Assembly (NCBI GenBank): GCA_965249955.1
Contig: OZ252261.1
Span: 3,749,696 to 3,813,695 of the forward strand
Direction of reading: 5' to 3'
From: SB11 sp965249955
Lineage (GTDB): Bacteria > Bacteroidota > Bacteroidia > UBA8524
DNA length: 64,000 nt
Part shown: positions 1 to 8,750 of the stretch, one piece after another
How the letters are laid out: each line of letters opens with the position of its first letter
Numbering within the stretch: the first letter of the stretch is position 1
Translations under genes and position numbers: made by a program
Notes under the pieces: generated by a model
Told to the model about the DNA's origin: nothing
Databases searched by the model: none
What the model saw: only the letters and a program-made list of their open reading frames with translations

Positions 1-848
1 ATTTGCGCTACAACATCGTTATTAAACCCGTAAGGTTTAAGCCATTCGTACAAATACAAATGCAGATAGGGCAAGGCTAACAAAGCATTTTTATCAATTT
101 TTAGGGTCTCTCCTTCCCTTTTGGTAATCTCTTGTGTTTTAGAGGCAATAGTATCAGCCAAAAGCAAACGGTATTCACCCACCAGTTTTGATAAGTTGGC
201 AAAACTTTCCTCATAGCGGGGGTTTAACCCTTTTAGCACAGGCAACACGACATGGCGCAGTTTGTTGCGACTATATTTATTTAGGCTATTGCTGCTGTCC
301 TCGCGCCATTTTAGTTTTTTGGCTTTGGTAAACTGTTCAATCTCAGTGCGGGTCGCCGTTAGCAAAGGGCGTATCAGCTGCCCTTCCTTCGGTTTCATGC
401 CTTGCAGGCCTGCCAACCCTGTGCCTCGATTGATATTAAACAGCATAGTTTCTACTTGGTCGGTTTGATGGTGGGCTGTGGCTAATAAGTCATAACCTTC
501 TTTTTCAATCAATTCGTAAAACCAGTTGTAGCGTAGCTCACGCGCGGCTACTTGGGTCGATATTTTGTTTTGTTTGGCATAGTATGGAGTATCGAACCGA
601 ATAGTAAAAAAGGGCACTTTTAGTTGGTGGGCAAAACTGCGGGCAAAATCTTCATCGCCATCGCTTTCGCTTCCCCTCAAACTAAAATTACAGTGGGCTA
701 GGGCAAAGGCGTAGCCTGCCTCTTTTAATAAAGTAGCCAGCACCACGCTATCAATCCCTCCGCTAAAAGCCAGCAAAACCTTCTGTTGGGGGGCTATTAT
801 AGCCTCTTGTTCTATATACTGCTTAAAAAATTGTAAACTTATTGGCAT
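1..848 (-). CDS. tilS: tRNA(Ile)-lysidine synthetase, 3'-truncated by window edge
   Basis: TilS converts C34 of the CAU-anticodon tRNA-Ile to lysidine using ATP and lysine, so that the tRNA reads AUA. Reading leftward from ATG at 846-848 gives 282 codons with no stop before the edge, so the C-terminus is missing. The N-type ATP pyrophosphatase P-loop SGGIDS lies at about residues 28-33, followed by the family-typical HCNFSLRG and a TAHHQTDQVETML segment. The gene diverges from the OstA-like gene with about 60 bp between starts. A box CACCTTTG (one mismatch to TAnnTTTG) 19 nt after a TTG lies in that gap on this strand. The family identity is secure. Confidence 0.95.
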   Translation of the reverse strand, partial: MPISLQFFKQYIEQEAIIAPQQKVLLAFSGGIDSVVLATLLKEAGYAFALAHCNFSLRGSESDGDEDFARSFAHQLKVPFFTIRFDTPYYAKQNKISTQVAARELRYNWFYELIEKEGYDLLATAHHQTDQVETMLFNINRGTGLAGLQGMKPKEGQLIRPLLTATRTEIEQFTKAKKLKWREDSSNSLNKYSRNKLRHVVLPVLKGLNPRYEESFANLSKLVGEYRLLLADTIASKTQEITKREGETLKIDKNALLALPYLHLYLYEWLKPYGFNNDVVAQ

Positions 849-876
849 AGTTTATGGGCAAAGGTGATATAAAAAT

Positions 877-884
877 TACTTTTG
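877..884 (+). promoter_or_regulatory. Candidate -7 box TACTTTTG for the OstA-like gene
   Basis: This matches the Bacteroidota -7 consensus TAnnTTTG exactly. It lies downstream of an in-frame ATG at 854 but upstream of the ATG at 908 that begins a signal peptide, which supports the later start. No clear TTG is seen at -33. Confidence 0.45.
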
Positions 885-907
885 CCAAAGTAATGGCATT
901 AAACCCT

Positions 908-2506
908 ATGGGTAAACACATTTTTAAAACTTTATTTATCTTTTTTTTGGTGGGCTGTGCTATTAATGCCAACTCGCAAACCAAAATTGAAATTAAGCGT
1001 GCCGACTATGGCGATTATAATAAAAATGCCTACGGCGATGTAAATAGGCTGATTGGTAATGTGGAGCTAAAGCATGAAGATATTACCATGTTTTGTGATA
1101 GTGCCTATGTGTACCGCGAAACCAACTCGTTTACGGCGTTTAACAATATTAAGATCTATCAGGGCGATTCGGTATCAATGTTTGGCGATACCTTGTTTTA
1201 CGAAGGTAATACCCGCCAAGCCTTGCTAAAGGGTGAAACTGTAACCCTAAACGACGGACAAATGACGCTTACTACCGATGCCATTCGCTACGATGCGCTT
1301 AACGGTGTTGGCTACTACACCACGGGCGGCACTATTGTGAACCGCGAAAACAACCTTGTAAGTAAAATTGGCACTTACGATACCAAAAGCAAAACCTTTG
1401 GCTTTAAGAAAGATATTACCCTAAAAAATCCTGAATATGTAATGTATAGCGATACGTTGCAATACAATACAGTGAGCCAAATTGCATACTTTTTTGGCCC
1501 TACAAACATATATGCCGAAAAAGACTCTACCCATATATATTGCGAAAACGGCTGGTACAATACCAAAATAAACTACTCGCAGTTTAGCATCAACTCTTAT
1601 GTTGAAACTAAAGATAAAAAGCTAAGTGCCGATAGCATGGTATATACCGGCAAAACAGGTATTGACAGGGCTTATAGAAACATACTACTGGTAGATACTA
1701 CCAACAAAATAGAAATACGCGGCCAACTGGGGCAATACAACCGAAATACTAATATTGCTTGGGTTACCCGTGCCCCTAACGCACAAATGATGTTTGAGGG
1801 CGACACCTTTTTTGTAACCGCCGATACCCTAAAAACATGGTTTGATAGTACCCGCCAAAACCGAACGCTGTATACCTACCACAACACAAAGTTTTTTAAG
1901 AAAGATTTACAGGGCGTATGCGACTCTCTGCAATACTCGTTTAACGACTCGGTAATCAACCTTGAGGTAAACCCTGTGGTGTGGAGCGAAAGCAACCAAA
2001 TAACAGCCGATACCATTAGGTTGTATATGAAGGATGGACAAATGAGCAGCATTAAAATGTTTAAAAACACCTTTATAGCAGCTGAAAAAGATAGCGGCTT
2101 GCGCTACAACCAAATAAAGGGAAGAAATGCCGTAGGCTTTTTTACCAACAAAAAACTACGCCGTGTGGATGTAAACAACGATGTAGAAAATATTTACTAC
2201 GTAGAAGAAGACACTGGAAAATACTTGGGTATGCAAAAAATAGCTTGTGGTAACCTAAGTATAATAATAGCCGACAATAAAATAACTGAGGTGCGCTACT
2301 ACCTCGATCCACAGGGTGATTTACACCCTATGGATCAGATACCTGCGGGCGAGGAACAACTAAAAGGTTTTACTTGGCTGGCTGAACGCCGACCAAAAAA
2401 CCGTGCTGATGTTACCCCCACCTACATACCCCCCGTTGCAAAAGCCGAAGCACCCAAAAAAGAAAACAAGGGCGAAAAAAAGCCAAAACCAAAGGGTAAA
2501 AAGTAA
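908..2506 (+). CDS. OstA/LptA-like family protein, 532 aa
   Basis: This is a secreted or periplasmic protein related to the OstA/LptA beta-jellyroll family, whose members handle lipopolysaccharide transport. The chosen start at 908 gives a classical signal peptide (MGKHIFKTLFIFFLVGCA, then ANSQ). In-frame ATGs at 854 and 893 would put extra charged residues ahead of it, and the 854 start lies upstream of the likely promoter. The body is a run of beta-strand repeats with recurring DxxxY/F motifs such as MFCDSAYVYRETN and MFGDTLFYEGNTRQ, typical of OstA-like folds. The C-terminus (about the last 30 residues) is Lys/Pro-rich and low in complexity. An LPS-export or organic-solvent-tolerance role is inferred from the family only. 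Confidence 0.8.
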   Translation: MGKHIFKTLFIFFLVGCAINANSQTKIEIKRADYGDYNKNAYGDVNRLIGNVELKHEDITMFCDSAYVYRETNSFTAFNNIKIYQGDSVSMFGDTLFYEGNTRQALLKGETVTLNDGQMTLTTDAIRYDALNGVGYYTTGGTIVNRENNLVSKIGTYDTKSKTFGFKKDITLKNPEYVMYSDTLQYNTVSQIAYFFGPTNIYAEKDSTHIYCENGWYNTKINYSQFSINSYVETKDKKLSADSMVYTGKTGIDRAYRNILLVDTTNKIEIRGQLGQYNRNTNIAWVTRAPNAQMMFEGDTFFVTADTLKTWFDSTRQNRTLYTYHNTKFFKKDLQGVCDSLQYSFNDSVINLEVNPVVWSESNQITADTIRLYMKDGQMSSIKMFKNTFIAAEKDSGLRYNQIKGRNAVGFFTNKKLRRVDVNNDVENIYYVEEDTGKYLGMQKIACGNLSIIIADNKITEVRYYLDPQGDLHPMDQIPAGEEQLKGFTWLAERRPKNRADVTPTYIPPVAKAEAPKKENKGEKKPKPKGKK

Positions 2507-2556
2507 GTAAGTACTCACTACTATTTGTTTGTTTTCAAGCACTTTTAGGCCAATAA

Positions 2557-2570
2557 TGAGTGATCACTCA
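2557..2570. promoter_or_regulatory. 14-bp perfect palindrome, candidate operator
   Basis: TGAGTGATCACTCA is a perfect palindrome centred 24 bp upstream of a TAATTTTG box and 63 bp upstream of the Crp/Fnr-type gene, so it would overlap the -33 region. Dyads of this sort with TGA/TCA arms resemble Crp/Fnr half-sites, so autoregulation is a plausible inference. A CTTTTTT run follows it, so it could instead be a loop-less terminator for the gene before. Confidence 0.4.
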
Positions 2571-2593
2571 CTTTTTTCACTTCTTAGGCTGTT

Positions 2594-2601
2594 TAATTTT
2601 G
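2594..2601 (+). promoter_or_regulatory. Candidate -7 box TAATTTTG
   Basis: This is an exact match to TAnnTTTG, 25 bp before the ATG of the Crp/Fnr-type gene. No TTG is seen at the expected -33 distance. That position is close to the palindrome at 2557-2570, which would fit an activated or repressed promoter. Confidence 0.4.
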
Positions 2602-2626
2602 AATTGTTTAATTAACCCTAAAAAAC

Positions 2627-3217
2627 ATGGCAAATTACTCCCAATTTAAAAACTGGCTTCTGCAATCGTCATTAGTAAACGAAGATGATTTTGCAATGGT
2701 AGAGCCTTATTTGACCGAAAAGAAAATAAAAGAAGGCGACTATTTTCTTACTGAAAGGGCTATTTGTTGGCAAATTGGTTTTATAAATACAGGCTGTTTC
2801 AGATCGTTTTATCTAAAAGATGGTAAAGAAATAAATTCACGGTTCTTTTTTGAAGATGATATTGTTGAAGAATACGATAGTTTCCTGCTTTCAGCTCCCA
2901 GTAAATATTTTGTACAAGCCTTAGAAGATGCCGAAATAATCTGTTTTGACTTGGCAACGCTGCAAAACGCTTTTGATAAATCTAAAAATTGGGAACGATT
3001 AGGTCGACTAATGGCAGAAAAGGCTTGCACCAACTCGGGCAAGCGAGTAGAAAGTTTGCTGTTTTATACCGGTGAAGAACGCTATACAAATCTGCTTAAT
3101 GAAGCTCCTGAAATTTTTAACCGCCTGCCTTTGTTTCACATTGCCTCATACTTGGGCATGGAAAGAGAAAGCCTTAGCCGAATAAGAAGAAAAATTAAGA
3201 TTGAACCTGTTTTGTAA
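2627..3217 (+). CDS. Crp/Fnr family transcriptional regulator, 196 aa
   Basis: The protein has an N-terminal cyclic-nucleotide-binding-type beta-roll (about residues 25-115, including KIKEGDYFLTERAI and FFEDDIVEEYDSFL) and a C-terminal helix-turn-helix ending in HIASYLGMERESLSRIRRKI. The overall length fits the Bacteroidota Crp/Fnr group, which usually lacks a complete cAMP-binding signature; I do not see the canonical RELA phosphate-binding stretch. It lies 62 bp upstream of a flavodoxin-fold oxidoreductase on the same strand and may control it. The start is preceded by an A-rich stretch with no SD, as usual in this phylum. Confidence 0.85.
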   Translation: MANYSQFKNWLLQSSLVNEDDFAMVEPYLTEKKIKEGDYFLTERAICWQIGFINTGCFRSFYLKDGKEINSRFFFEDDIVEEYDSFLLSAPSKYFVQALEDAEIICFDLATLQNAFDKSKNWERLGRLMAEKACTNSGKRVESLLFYTGEERYTNLLNEAPEIFNRLPLFHIASYLGMERESLSRIRRKIKIEPVL

Positions 3218-3279
3218 CATATATCAATTTTTATTAAACAGCCCCTTTTGACCTTTGCTGCATAGTTTTAAAAAAGGTC

Positions 3280-3858
3280 ATGAAAAATATACTAATCATC
3301 AACGGACACCCCAACAACGATAGTTTAAGTTTTGCACTTGCCGATGCTTACAAAAAAGGAGCCGAAGCAACGGGAGCTAACGTGCAAAATATTACTATTA
3401 GCCAGCTAAACTTTAACCCCAACCTTAGCAAAGGTTACAAGCAACGTACAGAGCTTGAACCTGATTTATTGGATGCTTGGGAAAAAATAAAATGGGCACA
3501 ACACTTAGTTTGGGTGCATCCTGTGTGGTGGGGAGGTTTACCCGCAATTACCAAAGGCTTTATCGATAGGTTGTTTTTACCGGGTATGGCCTTTAAATAC
3601 AGGCCTAACTCATTATTTTGGGATAAACTGTTAAAAGGTAAAACTGCTAGAATTATTACCACTATGGATCAACCATCGTGGTACTATCATTGGGTATACA
3701 AACAGCCCAGCATTAACCAACTCAAAAAAACCGTATTAGAATTTTGTGGTATTTCACCCGTAAGAGTAACAGCGTTTGGCCCAATAAAAACATCAACCGA
3801 AAAGCAACAAGCCAAATGGCTTGGTAAAGTTGAATTGCTAGGCAAAAAATTGGTGTAG
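3280..3858 (+). CDS. NAD(P)H-dependent oxidoreductase, flavodoxin-like fold (NQO/MdaB type), 192 aa
   Basis: This is a cytosolic FMN/FAD quinone or nitro-compound reductase of the NAD(P)H dehydrogenase (quinone) family. It begins with the beta1 phosphate-binding loop NILIINGHPNNDSLS. The conserved active-site segment HPVWWGGLPAITKGFIDR follows at about residues 80-97, then PGMAFKYR. The length is normal for the family. Its position just after a Crp/Fnr-type regulator suggests a stress-responsive pair. The substrate is not readable from sequence. Confidence 0.88.
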   Translation: MKNILIINGHPNNDSLSFALADAYKKGAEATGANVQNITISQLNFNPNLSKGYKQRTELEPDLLDAWEKIKWAQHLVWVHPVWWGGLPAITKGFIDRLFLPGMAFKYRPNSLFWDKLLKGKTARIITTMDQPSWYYHWVYKQPSINQLKKTVLEFCGISPVRVTAFGPIKTSTEKQQAKWLGKVELLGKKLV

Positions 3859-3903
3859 TAGCTATTAAGTGTATCTTTTAACGGCTAACACAATTATGCA
3901 GGC

Positions 3904-4404
3904 ATGAAAACCATTTTAATTTCTTGCCTGTTGTTATTTGCTCTGCTACCTGCATCAGCACAATATAAAGTGGTTGATAGCACCAACTACCACTACAATG
4001 CTCCACAAATGGGTGATTATATCACCTTTAGACCGTTGATTGGTTGTTCAAGATTACTAAGTCCTGATGTGGCGCATCTACTTACCGATTATATAATACC
4101 TGTACTGAAACAAAACCCCGAAATAAAATTCCAAATAGAGTACCACACCGATTGCAGAGCAACTGCTGAATTTAATAGAGATTATAGCCAACGTGTTGCC
4201 GATACGCTTAGAGCCTACATAATTTCTCAGGGAATTGACAGCAGCCAAATAATAGCCAAAGGCATGGGCGAAGACGACCTTTTGTTAAAAAAATGTGATT
4301 GTGATTTAAGCGATTATAAAAACAAATGCACTGAATATGAACATCAACTAAACCGTAGGGCAATTTTACGCATAATTGGCCTTGTGGAAGAGAAAAATGA
4401 ATAG
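3904..4404 (+). CDS. OmpA family protein, 166 aa
   Basis: A signal peptide (MKTILISCLLLFALLPASAQ) is followed directly by an OmpA/MotB-type peptidoglycan-binding domain. The hallmark helix is seen as DCRATAEFNRDYSQRVADTL, then a short loop and AKGMGEDD. It is a minimal OmpA protein with no beta-barrel. A Cys-rich loop (KKCDCDLSDYKNKC) lies before the last strand. It probably sits in the periplasm and binds meso-diaminopimelate, as known for the family. It is followed 39 bp later by another secreted protein. Confidence 0.85.
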   Translation: MKTILISCLLLFALLPASAQYKVVDSTNYHYNAPQMGDYITFRPLIGCSRLLSPDVAHLLTDYIIPVLKQNPEIKFQIEYHTDCRATAEFNRDYSQRVADTLRAYIISQGIDSSQIIAKGMGEDDLLLKKCDCDLSDYKNKCTEYEHQLNRRAILRIIGLVEEKNE

Positions 4405-4443
4405 GCAGTAAAATAAAATACTGATATTGTACATTATATACAC

Positions 4444-5478
4444 ATGAAAAAACTAATACCTATTCTTTTCTTTATAGCCCTGTTTACCTCACCCGCTTTG
4501 GCACAACGTTTTTATCAAGATTGGCCACAAATAGAGTCTAAAACCTCGCACGCTGAGTATAGCAAATGGGCACAAAAAAACCGCGATAGTATTGTTCAAA
4601 ATAACATTCATACCGCAGTAACTTACGTGCAACAGTTTGGCAAAAACGGGAATATTGAAGGTTCACAATTAAGAAAAGAAGAACACTACGATAGTATTGG
4701 TGATATAAGGGTACTACTGGTATATAATCACAAAGGGCAGTTTAGATATAAATACCAATATACTTATAGCCCCGAAGGTATACCCACTAACCAAAAAGTA
4801 TACAACCGTAAAGGCAAGTTTGTACGCGGTTGGCACCTTACTCTAAACAGTGATGGCTTAATAACAAAACGAGAGATATTTGCGGAAAATGAAAACAACG
4901 CATTTAGGAGCGAAGAGCTGGAATACAATGCTGATGCTAGAGTGATTAAGAAAAGGTTTTTTGATAAAAAAGGAAGAACAACATATACCGTTGAATACGA
5001 TTATTACCCCGACGGCAACAAACAAGAAACCCGCACCTACAACAAAAAAGGAAAACTAAAAAATGTAGTAAAGTACGATTGCCTGCCCACAGGCACGCTA
5101 AACAATGGCCGAAAAGCTGATACTACTACCGTTTGCAACAAAAGCGTATACGATGCCGATAGCAACCGAATAGAAACCTACGAAATAATAAAACAAAATG
5201 GCAAAGTATGGCGTAGTGTGAACACAGTAAACAAAAAAGGGCAATACATTGCCTATGCCTACATTGACCCTAAGGAGAAAACCGTTTACGACTATACTAG
5301 AAACTATACCGACAAAGGCATTGTAACTGAGTTTAATATACAATATTACGGTCGCAGAAGTAAACACTGGAGTTATAGAGAAACTTATGAGTATACCAAT
5401 AACGGCAGAAACAAAATTTCAAACCACTACAACTATAAAAACCGATTGATATATAAAGAGTATACGGTGGTGTATTAG
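4444..5478 (+). CDS. Secreted protein with Tyr-rich YD-like beta repeats, 344 aa
   Basis: I do not recognise a named family. A signal peptide (MKKLIPILFFIALFTSPALAQ) is followed by at least eight degenerate repeats of about 25-30 residues with the pattern hydrophobic-Y-x-x-x-G-x-x-x-x-x-x-x-Y-N-x-K-G-K. Examples are YNHKGQFRYKYQYTYSPEG and YNKKGKLKNVVKYD. This resembles the MORN/YwqK and YD-repeat type of extended beta hairpins. The likely location is the periplasm or cell surface. No catalytic residues can be assigned. Confidence 0.75.
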   Translation: MKKLIPILFFIALFTSPALAQRFYQDWPQIESKTSHAEYSKWAQKNRDSIVQNNIHTAVTYVQQFGKNGNIEGSQLRKEEHYDSIGDIRVLLVYNHKGQFRYKYQYTYSPEGIPTNQKVYNRKGKFVRGWHLTLNSDGLITKREIFAENENNAFRSEELEYNADARVIKKRFFDKKGRTTYTVEYDYYPDGNKQETRTYNKKGKLKNVVKYDCLPTGTLNNGRKADTTTVCNKSVYDADSNRIETYEIIKQNGKVWRSVNTVNKKGQYIAYAYIDPKEKTVYDYTRNYTDKGIVTEFNIQYYGRRSKHWSYRETYEYTNNGRNKISNHYNYKNRLIYKEYTVVY

Positions 5479-5709
5479 TCTCTGCTTAATTTTAGCCATA
5501 AAGCCGGCTCGAGCATCCGCTCGTGCCAAAAATCTTAAAGCGTCTGCTTCAATATAAAATACAAAGCCTCAGGGCTTAAACCTCTCTTAATCTCTCCTTT
5601 CCCTCCCCACAAACTTAGCAAGGAGAGAAACCTCACGCACAAGCCCTTTAAATTTTCATCAAAGTGCCCCCAACAATAGTGCTTGCAACACACTTCACAT
5701 CCTAAGAGT
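5479..5709. other. Intergenic spacer with an imperfect hairpin
   Basis: No convincing gene is present. The near-palindrome GGCTCGAGC-ATCC-GCTCGTGCC (5506-5527, one mismatch per arm) lies 28 bp after the upstream stop but has no U tract. The rest is low-complexity sequence rich in CCT/CTC. This spacer separates convergent genes. Confidence 0.5.
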
Positions 5710-6051
5710 TTATTTTGAATGTGGTGTAGAATCTTTGCTAGAAAAAGTATCACTCAACAACCATTCAGATTTCGCAAGCCAATAAGGAATTATAAGGTTA
5801 ACTTTTTCTTTATCTTGCTTGTATTCACTCACACCAATACCTTTATTATTTAAATAAAGAATGTACCTAGTAAAACCCTCACTCATCTCTTCATCAACCT
5901 TAAGTATCGTGCCTCTTTTTATTTCTCCAATATCTGAAATAATCACATCCTCTTGAAGCTCGACATACTTAGGGTATTCTATGCCCCACAAATAAAATCC
6001 AATCGATAATCCTAAAATAATCCCAAGTATTAAAATAAAAAATTTACCCAT
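5710..6051 (-). CDS. Small membrane-anchored hypothetical protein, 113 aa
   Basis: I do not recognise a family. The N-terminus is one hydrophobic segment (MGKFFILILGIILGLSIGFYLWG, about residues 1-23). It is followed by a soluble beta-rich stretch containing DIGEIKRGTILKVDEEM and RYILYLNNKGIGV, which looks like a small SH3-type barrel. It is probably anchored in the inner membrane with the domain in the periplasm. It ends near low-complexity intergenic DNA and has an AT-rich start region. Confidence 0.65.
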   Translation of the reverse strand: MGKFFILILGIILGLSIGFYLWGIEYPKYVELQEDVIISDIGEIKRGTILKVDEEMSEGFTRYILYLNNKGIGVSEYKQDKEKVNLIIPYWLAKSEWLLSDTFSSKDSTPHSK

Positions 6052-6082
6052 AGCAGTTTGTAAAATTTGAAAATAATTAGTA

Positions 6083-7663
6083 TTAATCTTTCAAAACTCC
6101 AACAATAGCCTCAGCAACACGTTCGCCGTCCATAGCGGCTGATACTATACCGCCTGCGTAGCCTGCACCTTCGCCGCAAGGGTATAAACCTTTTACTTGT
6201 GGATGTTGCAAACTCTCTTTATCACGTGGTATACGCACCGGTGATGAGGTACGTGACTCCACTCCCACCAACACCGCATCGTGGGTAAAATAGCCCTTCA
6301 TTTTTTTACCAAAGGCTTGCAATCCACCCCTCAATCGGGTGCTAATTTCGGCAGGCAAAACCTCATCCAATTGCACAGGCGTTACCCCCGGTATGTACGA
6401 TGTTTCAGGCAACGTACCCGATAGTTTCTTGTTTACAAAATCAGGGACACGTTGTGCAGGGGCAGTTAAATCGCTACCGCCTTTTACAAAAGCCCTTTTT
6501 TCAATTTCAGCTTGCAAATACATGGCCGCCAACGCGCCGTGCTTGGCATATTTTTGCCAGTCTTTTTCCTCCACACTCACCACCATACCGCTATTGGCAA
6601 ACTTACCGTTGCGTTTGCTGGGGCTCCAACCGTTTACCACCACCTCGTTCGGTGCTGTGGCGGCAGGAGCTATTATCCCACCGGGGCACATACAAAAACT
6701 AAATACCCCGCGCCCGTTTACTTGGTGTACCAAGCTATAACTACTAGGAGGTAGGAATTCGCTGCGTATATCGCAGTGGTATTGTATTTTATCAATCAAC
6801 TCTTGCGGGTGTTCTATGCGCACACCTAGTGCAAAGGGTTTAGCCTCTACCTCAATACCTTTTTTGTGTAATAGTTCAAATATATCGCGGGCACTATGTC
6901 CAGTGGCTAAAATCACTTGTTTAGCGGCAAACTCTTCACCATCAGCAGTGTGTACACGGTGCATACTGCCATTTTGGGCTACAATATCAGTTACCCGTTT
7001 ATCAAACAGCACCTTACCTCCAAAACGTTCAATAGTTTCGCGCATTGCGCTAACAATGGCAGGTAATTTATTCGTCCCAATATGTGGATGGGCTTCATAC
7101 AAAATATTCTCAGCCGCGCCATGTTCAACAAATACCTGCAATATTTTGGCTACGTTACCACGTTTGTTGCTACGGGTATATAGTTTCCCGTCGCTATAAG
7201 TCCCTGCTCCGCCTTCGCCAAAGCAATAATTACTATCGGGATTCACAATACGGTCTTTGTTTATAGCTGCTAAATCGCGGCGACGTTCGCGCACATCTTT
7301 ACCCCTTTCTAAAACAATGGGGCGTATTCCAGCTTCCAACAAGCGCAAAGCGGCAAACATCCCCGCAGGGCCACAACCTATAATTATGGCCTCGTTTTTG
7401 GCGTTGGTGCAATCAATATATTGGGTGGGTGTATCAAAAAGAGGTAAAGTGGTTAATTTTCCAGTATTTTCTTCTTTCAGCACATATTCTATCACCAAAC
7501 GAACAAGAATATTTGATTTTCGAGCATCAATTGATTTTTTTCTAATCTTCCAATCAGAAATCTTATCAACATTTACACCTAGCTTTTCAGCCAGCCTAAG
7601 TATTGTTTTTTCGGCAAAAAAAGCCTCTTCAGGCGACAAGTATAATTCAACGGTAGTGTTCAT
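6083..7663 (-). CDS. NAD(P)/FAD-dependent oxidoreductase, COG2509-like, 526 aa
   Basis: This is an uncharacterised FAD-dependent dehydrogenase. A helical or ferredoxin-like N-terminal region (about residues 1-85) precedes the Rossmann dinucleotide motif IIGCGPAGMFAALRLLEAG (about residues 93-111). Further on are FGEGGAGTYSDGKL, VILATGHSARDIFELL and a C-terminal FAD-contact segment YPCGEGAGYAGGIVSAAMDG. This order matches the COG2509 family. The length is typical. It is transcribed away from the transketolase half gene. The reaction is unknown for the family. Confidence 0.88.
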   Translation of the reverse strand: MNTTVELYLSPEEAFFAEKTILRLAEKLGVNVDKISDWKIRKKSIDARKSNILVRLVIEYVLKEENTGKLTTLPLFDTPTQYIDCTNAKNEAIIIGCGPAGMFAALRLLEAGIRPIVLERGKDVRERRRDLAAINKDRIVNPDSNYCFGEGGAGTYSDGKLYTRSNKRGNVAKILQVFVEHGAAENILYEAHPHIGTNKLPAIVSAMRETIERFGGKVLFDKRVTDIVAQNGSMHRVHTADGEEFAAKQVILATGHSARDIFELLHKKGIEVEAKPFALGVRIEHPQELIDKIQYHCDIRSEFLPPSSYSLVHQVNGRGVFSFCMCPGGIIAPAATAPNEVVVNGWSPSKRNGKFANSGMVVSVEEKDWQKYAKHGALAAMYLQAEIEKRAFVKGGSDLTAPAQRVPDFVNKKLSGTLPETSYIPGVTPVQLDEVLPAEISTRLRGGLQAFGKKMKGYFTHDAVLVGVESRTSSPVRIPRDKESLQHPQVKGLYPCGEGAGYAGGIVSAAMDGERVAEAIVGVLKD

Positions 7664-7744
7664 AAGTTAGGTTTCTATCCTAAAACGGTACTGCAATTTT
7701 AATTAAAATTTTAAAAAGCCCATTTTTGCACCAAAAATCCCGCC

Positions 7745-8590
7745 ATGAGAGATATAGAGCATCTAAAGAAAGTAGCTTCACAAGTACGTCGCGATATAGT
7801 ACGTCAAGTACACGCTTGCAAATCAGGCCACCCCGGTGGTTCATTAGGTTGCGCCGATTATTTGACCGCCTTGTATTTTGACGAAATGCAACATACACCA
7901 CAACCTTTTGATATGAGTGGAAAAGGTCAAGATGTGTTTGTATTAAGCAACGGCCACATTTCACCTGTGTTCTATTCGGTATTGGCACGTAGCGGCTATT
8001 TTGATGTAAAAGAGTTGAGTACTTTCCGTAATATCAACTCACGTTTGCAAGGCCATCCCGCTACACACGAGGGTTTACCGGGTGTACGCATAGCTTCAGG
8101 ATCATTAGGTCAAGGCCTATCGGTAGCTTCGGGCATAGCTTTAGGTAAAAAGTTAGAAAACGAGAAAAACTTTGTATTTGCTCTTTGTGGCGATGGCGAG
8201 TTGCAAGAGGGTCAAATATGGGAGGCCGTAATGTATGCCGCACATAATAAAGTAGATAACCTTATTGTTGCTGTTGATTTTAACGGACAACAAATAGACG
8301 GTAGCACCAAAGACATTATGGGCTTTGTGAGCCTGAAAGAAAAGTTTGAAGCCTTTGGTTGGCAAACGCTTGAAATGGATGGTAACGTAATGGAAGAAGT
8401 TATTGCTACTGTTGATAAAGCAAAAGCAATGGCCTTTAACGGTAAACCTACTATGATAGTAATGAAAACCGAAATGGGTGCGGGTGTTGATTTTATGATG
8501 GGTAGCCACAAATGGCACGGTATAGCCCCCAACGATGAGCAATTGGCAGCCGCTTTGGCACAATTGCCAGAGACTTTGGGAGATTATTAG
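7745..8590 (+). CDS. tkt: Transketolase, N-terminal (TPP-binding) subunit, 281 aa
   Basis: This carries the pyrophosphate-binding half of transketolase, which shuttles two-carbon units in the non-oxidative pentose phosphate pathway. Motifs in order are CKSGHPGGSLGCADYLTAL, SNGHISPVFYSVLARSGYF, GSLGQGLSVASG and the TPP motif CGDGELQEGQIWEA continuing to VDFNGQQIDG. The length matches the N-terminal half of a full transketolase. The partner half begins 1.6 kb downstream, and a VWA gene separates the two. The protein is expected to act as a heteromer. Confidence 0.94.
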   Translation: MRDIEHLKKVASQVRRDIVRQVHACKSGHPGGSLGCADYLTALYFDEMQHTPQPFDMSGKGQDVFVLSNGHISPVFYSVLARSGYFDVKELSTFRNINSRLQGHPATHEGLPGVRIASGSLGQGLSVASGIALGKKLENEKNFVFALCGDGELQEGQIWEAVMYAAHNKVDNLIVAVDFNGQQIDGSTKDIMGFVSLKEKFEAFGWQTLEMDGNVMEEVIATVDKAKAMAFNGKPTMIVMKTEMGAGVDFMMGSHKWHGIAPNDEQLAAALAQLPETLGDY

Positions 8591-8615
8591 TTTCAGTTTT
8601 CAGTCTCCTGTTTTT

Positions 8616-8688
8616 AGTTTTAAGTTAAAATCGTTTACAAAATTTATCTTTAAACAGTGAAACAACTGTAAACCAAAAACTTAAAACT
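8616..8688. repeat. Nested inverted repeat upstream of the VWA gene
   Basis: AGTTTTAAGTT (8616-8626) pairs perfectly with AACTTAAAACT (8678-8688). Inside it GTTTAC (8633-8638) pairs with GTAAAC (8668-8673), so the arms nest as a hairpin. It is in the AT-rich spacer between the first transketolase half and the VWA gene, and may be a terminator-like structure or an insertion scar. Confidence 0.5.
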
Positions 8689-8750
8689 GTAAACTTTTAT
8701 AATAAAAGGCACACTATTTTCATTGATAGAAGGTAAGAGACAGATACTTA

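Noticed and set aside
5535..5753. 72-codon minus-strand frame
   Set aside because: It overlaps the real 113-aa gene and low-complexity DNA and has no recognisable features.
6339..7670. Overlapping plus-strand frames of up to 137 codons
   Set aside because: They are antisense to the FAD dehydrogenase, which has clear motifs in the other frame.
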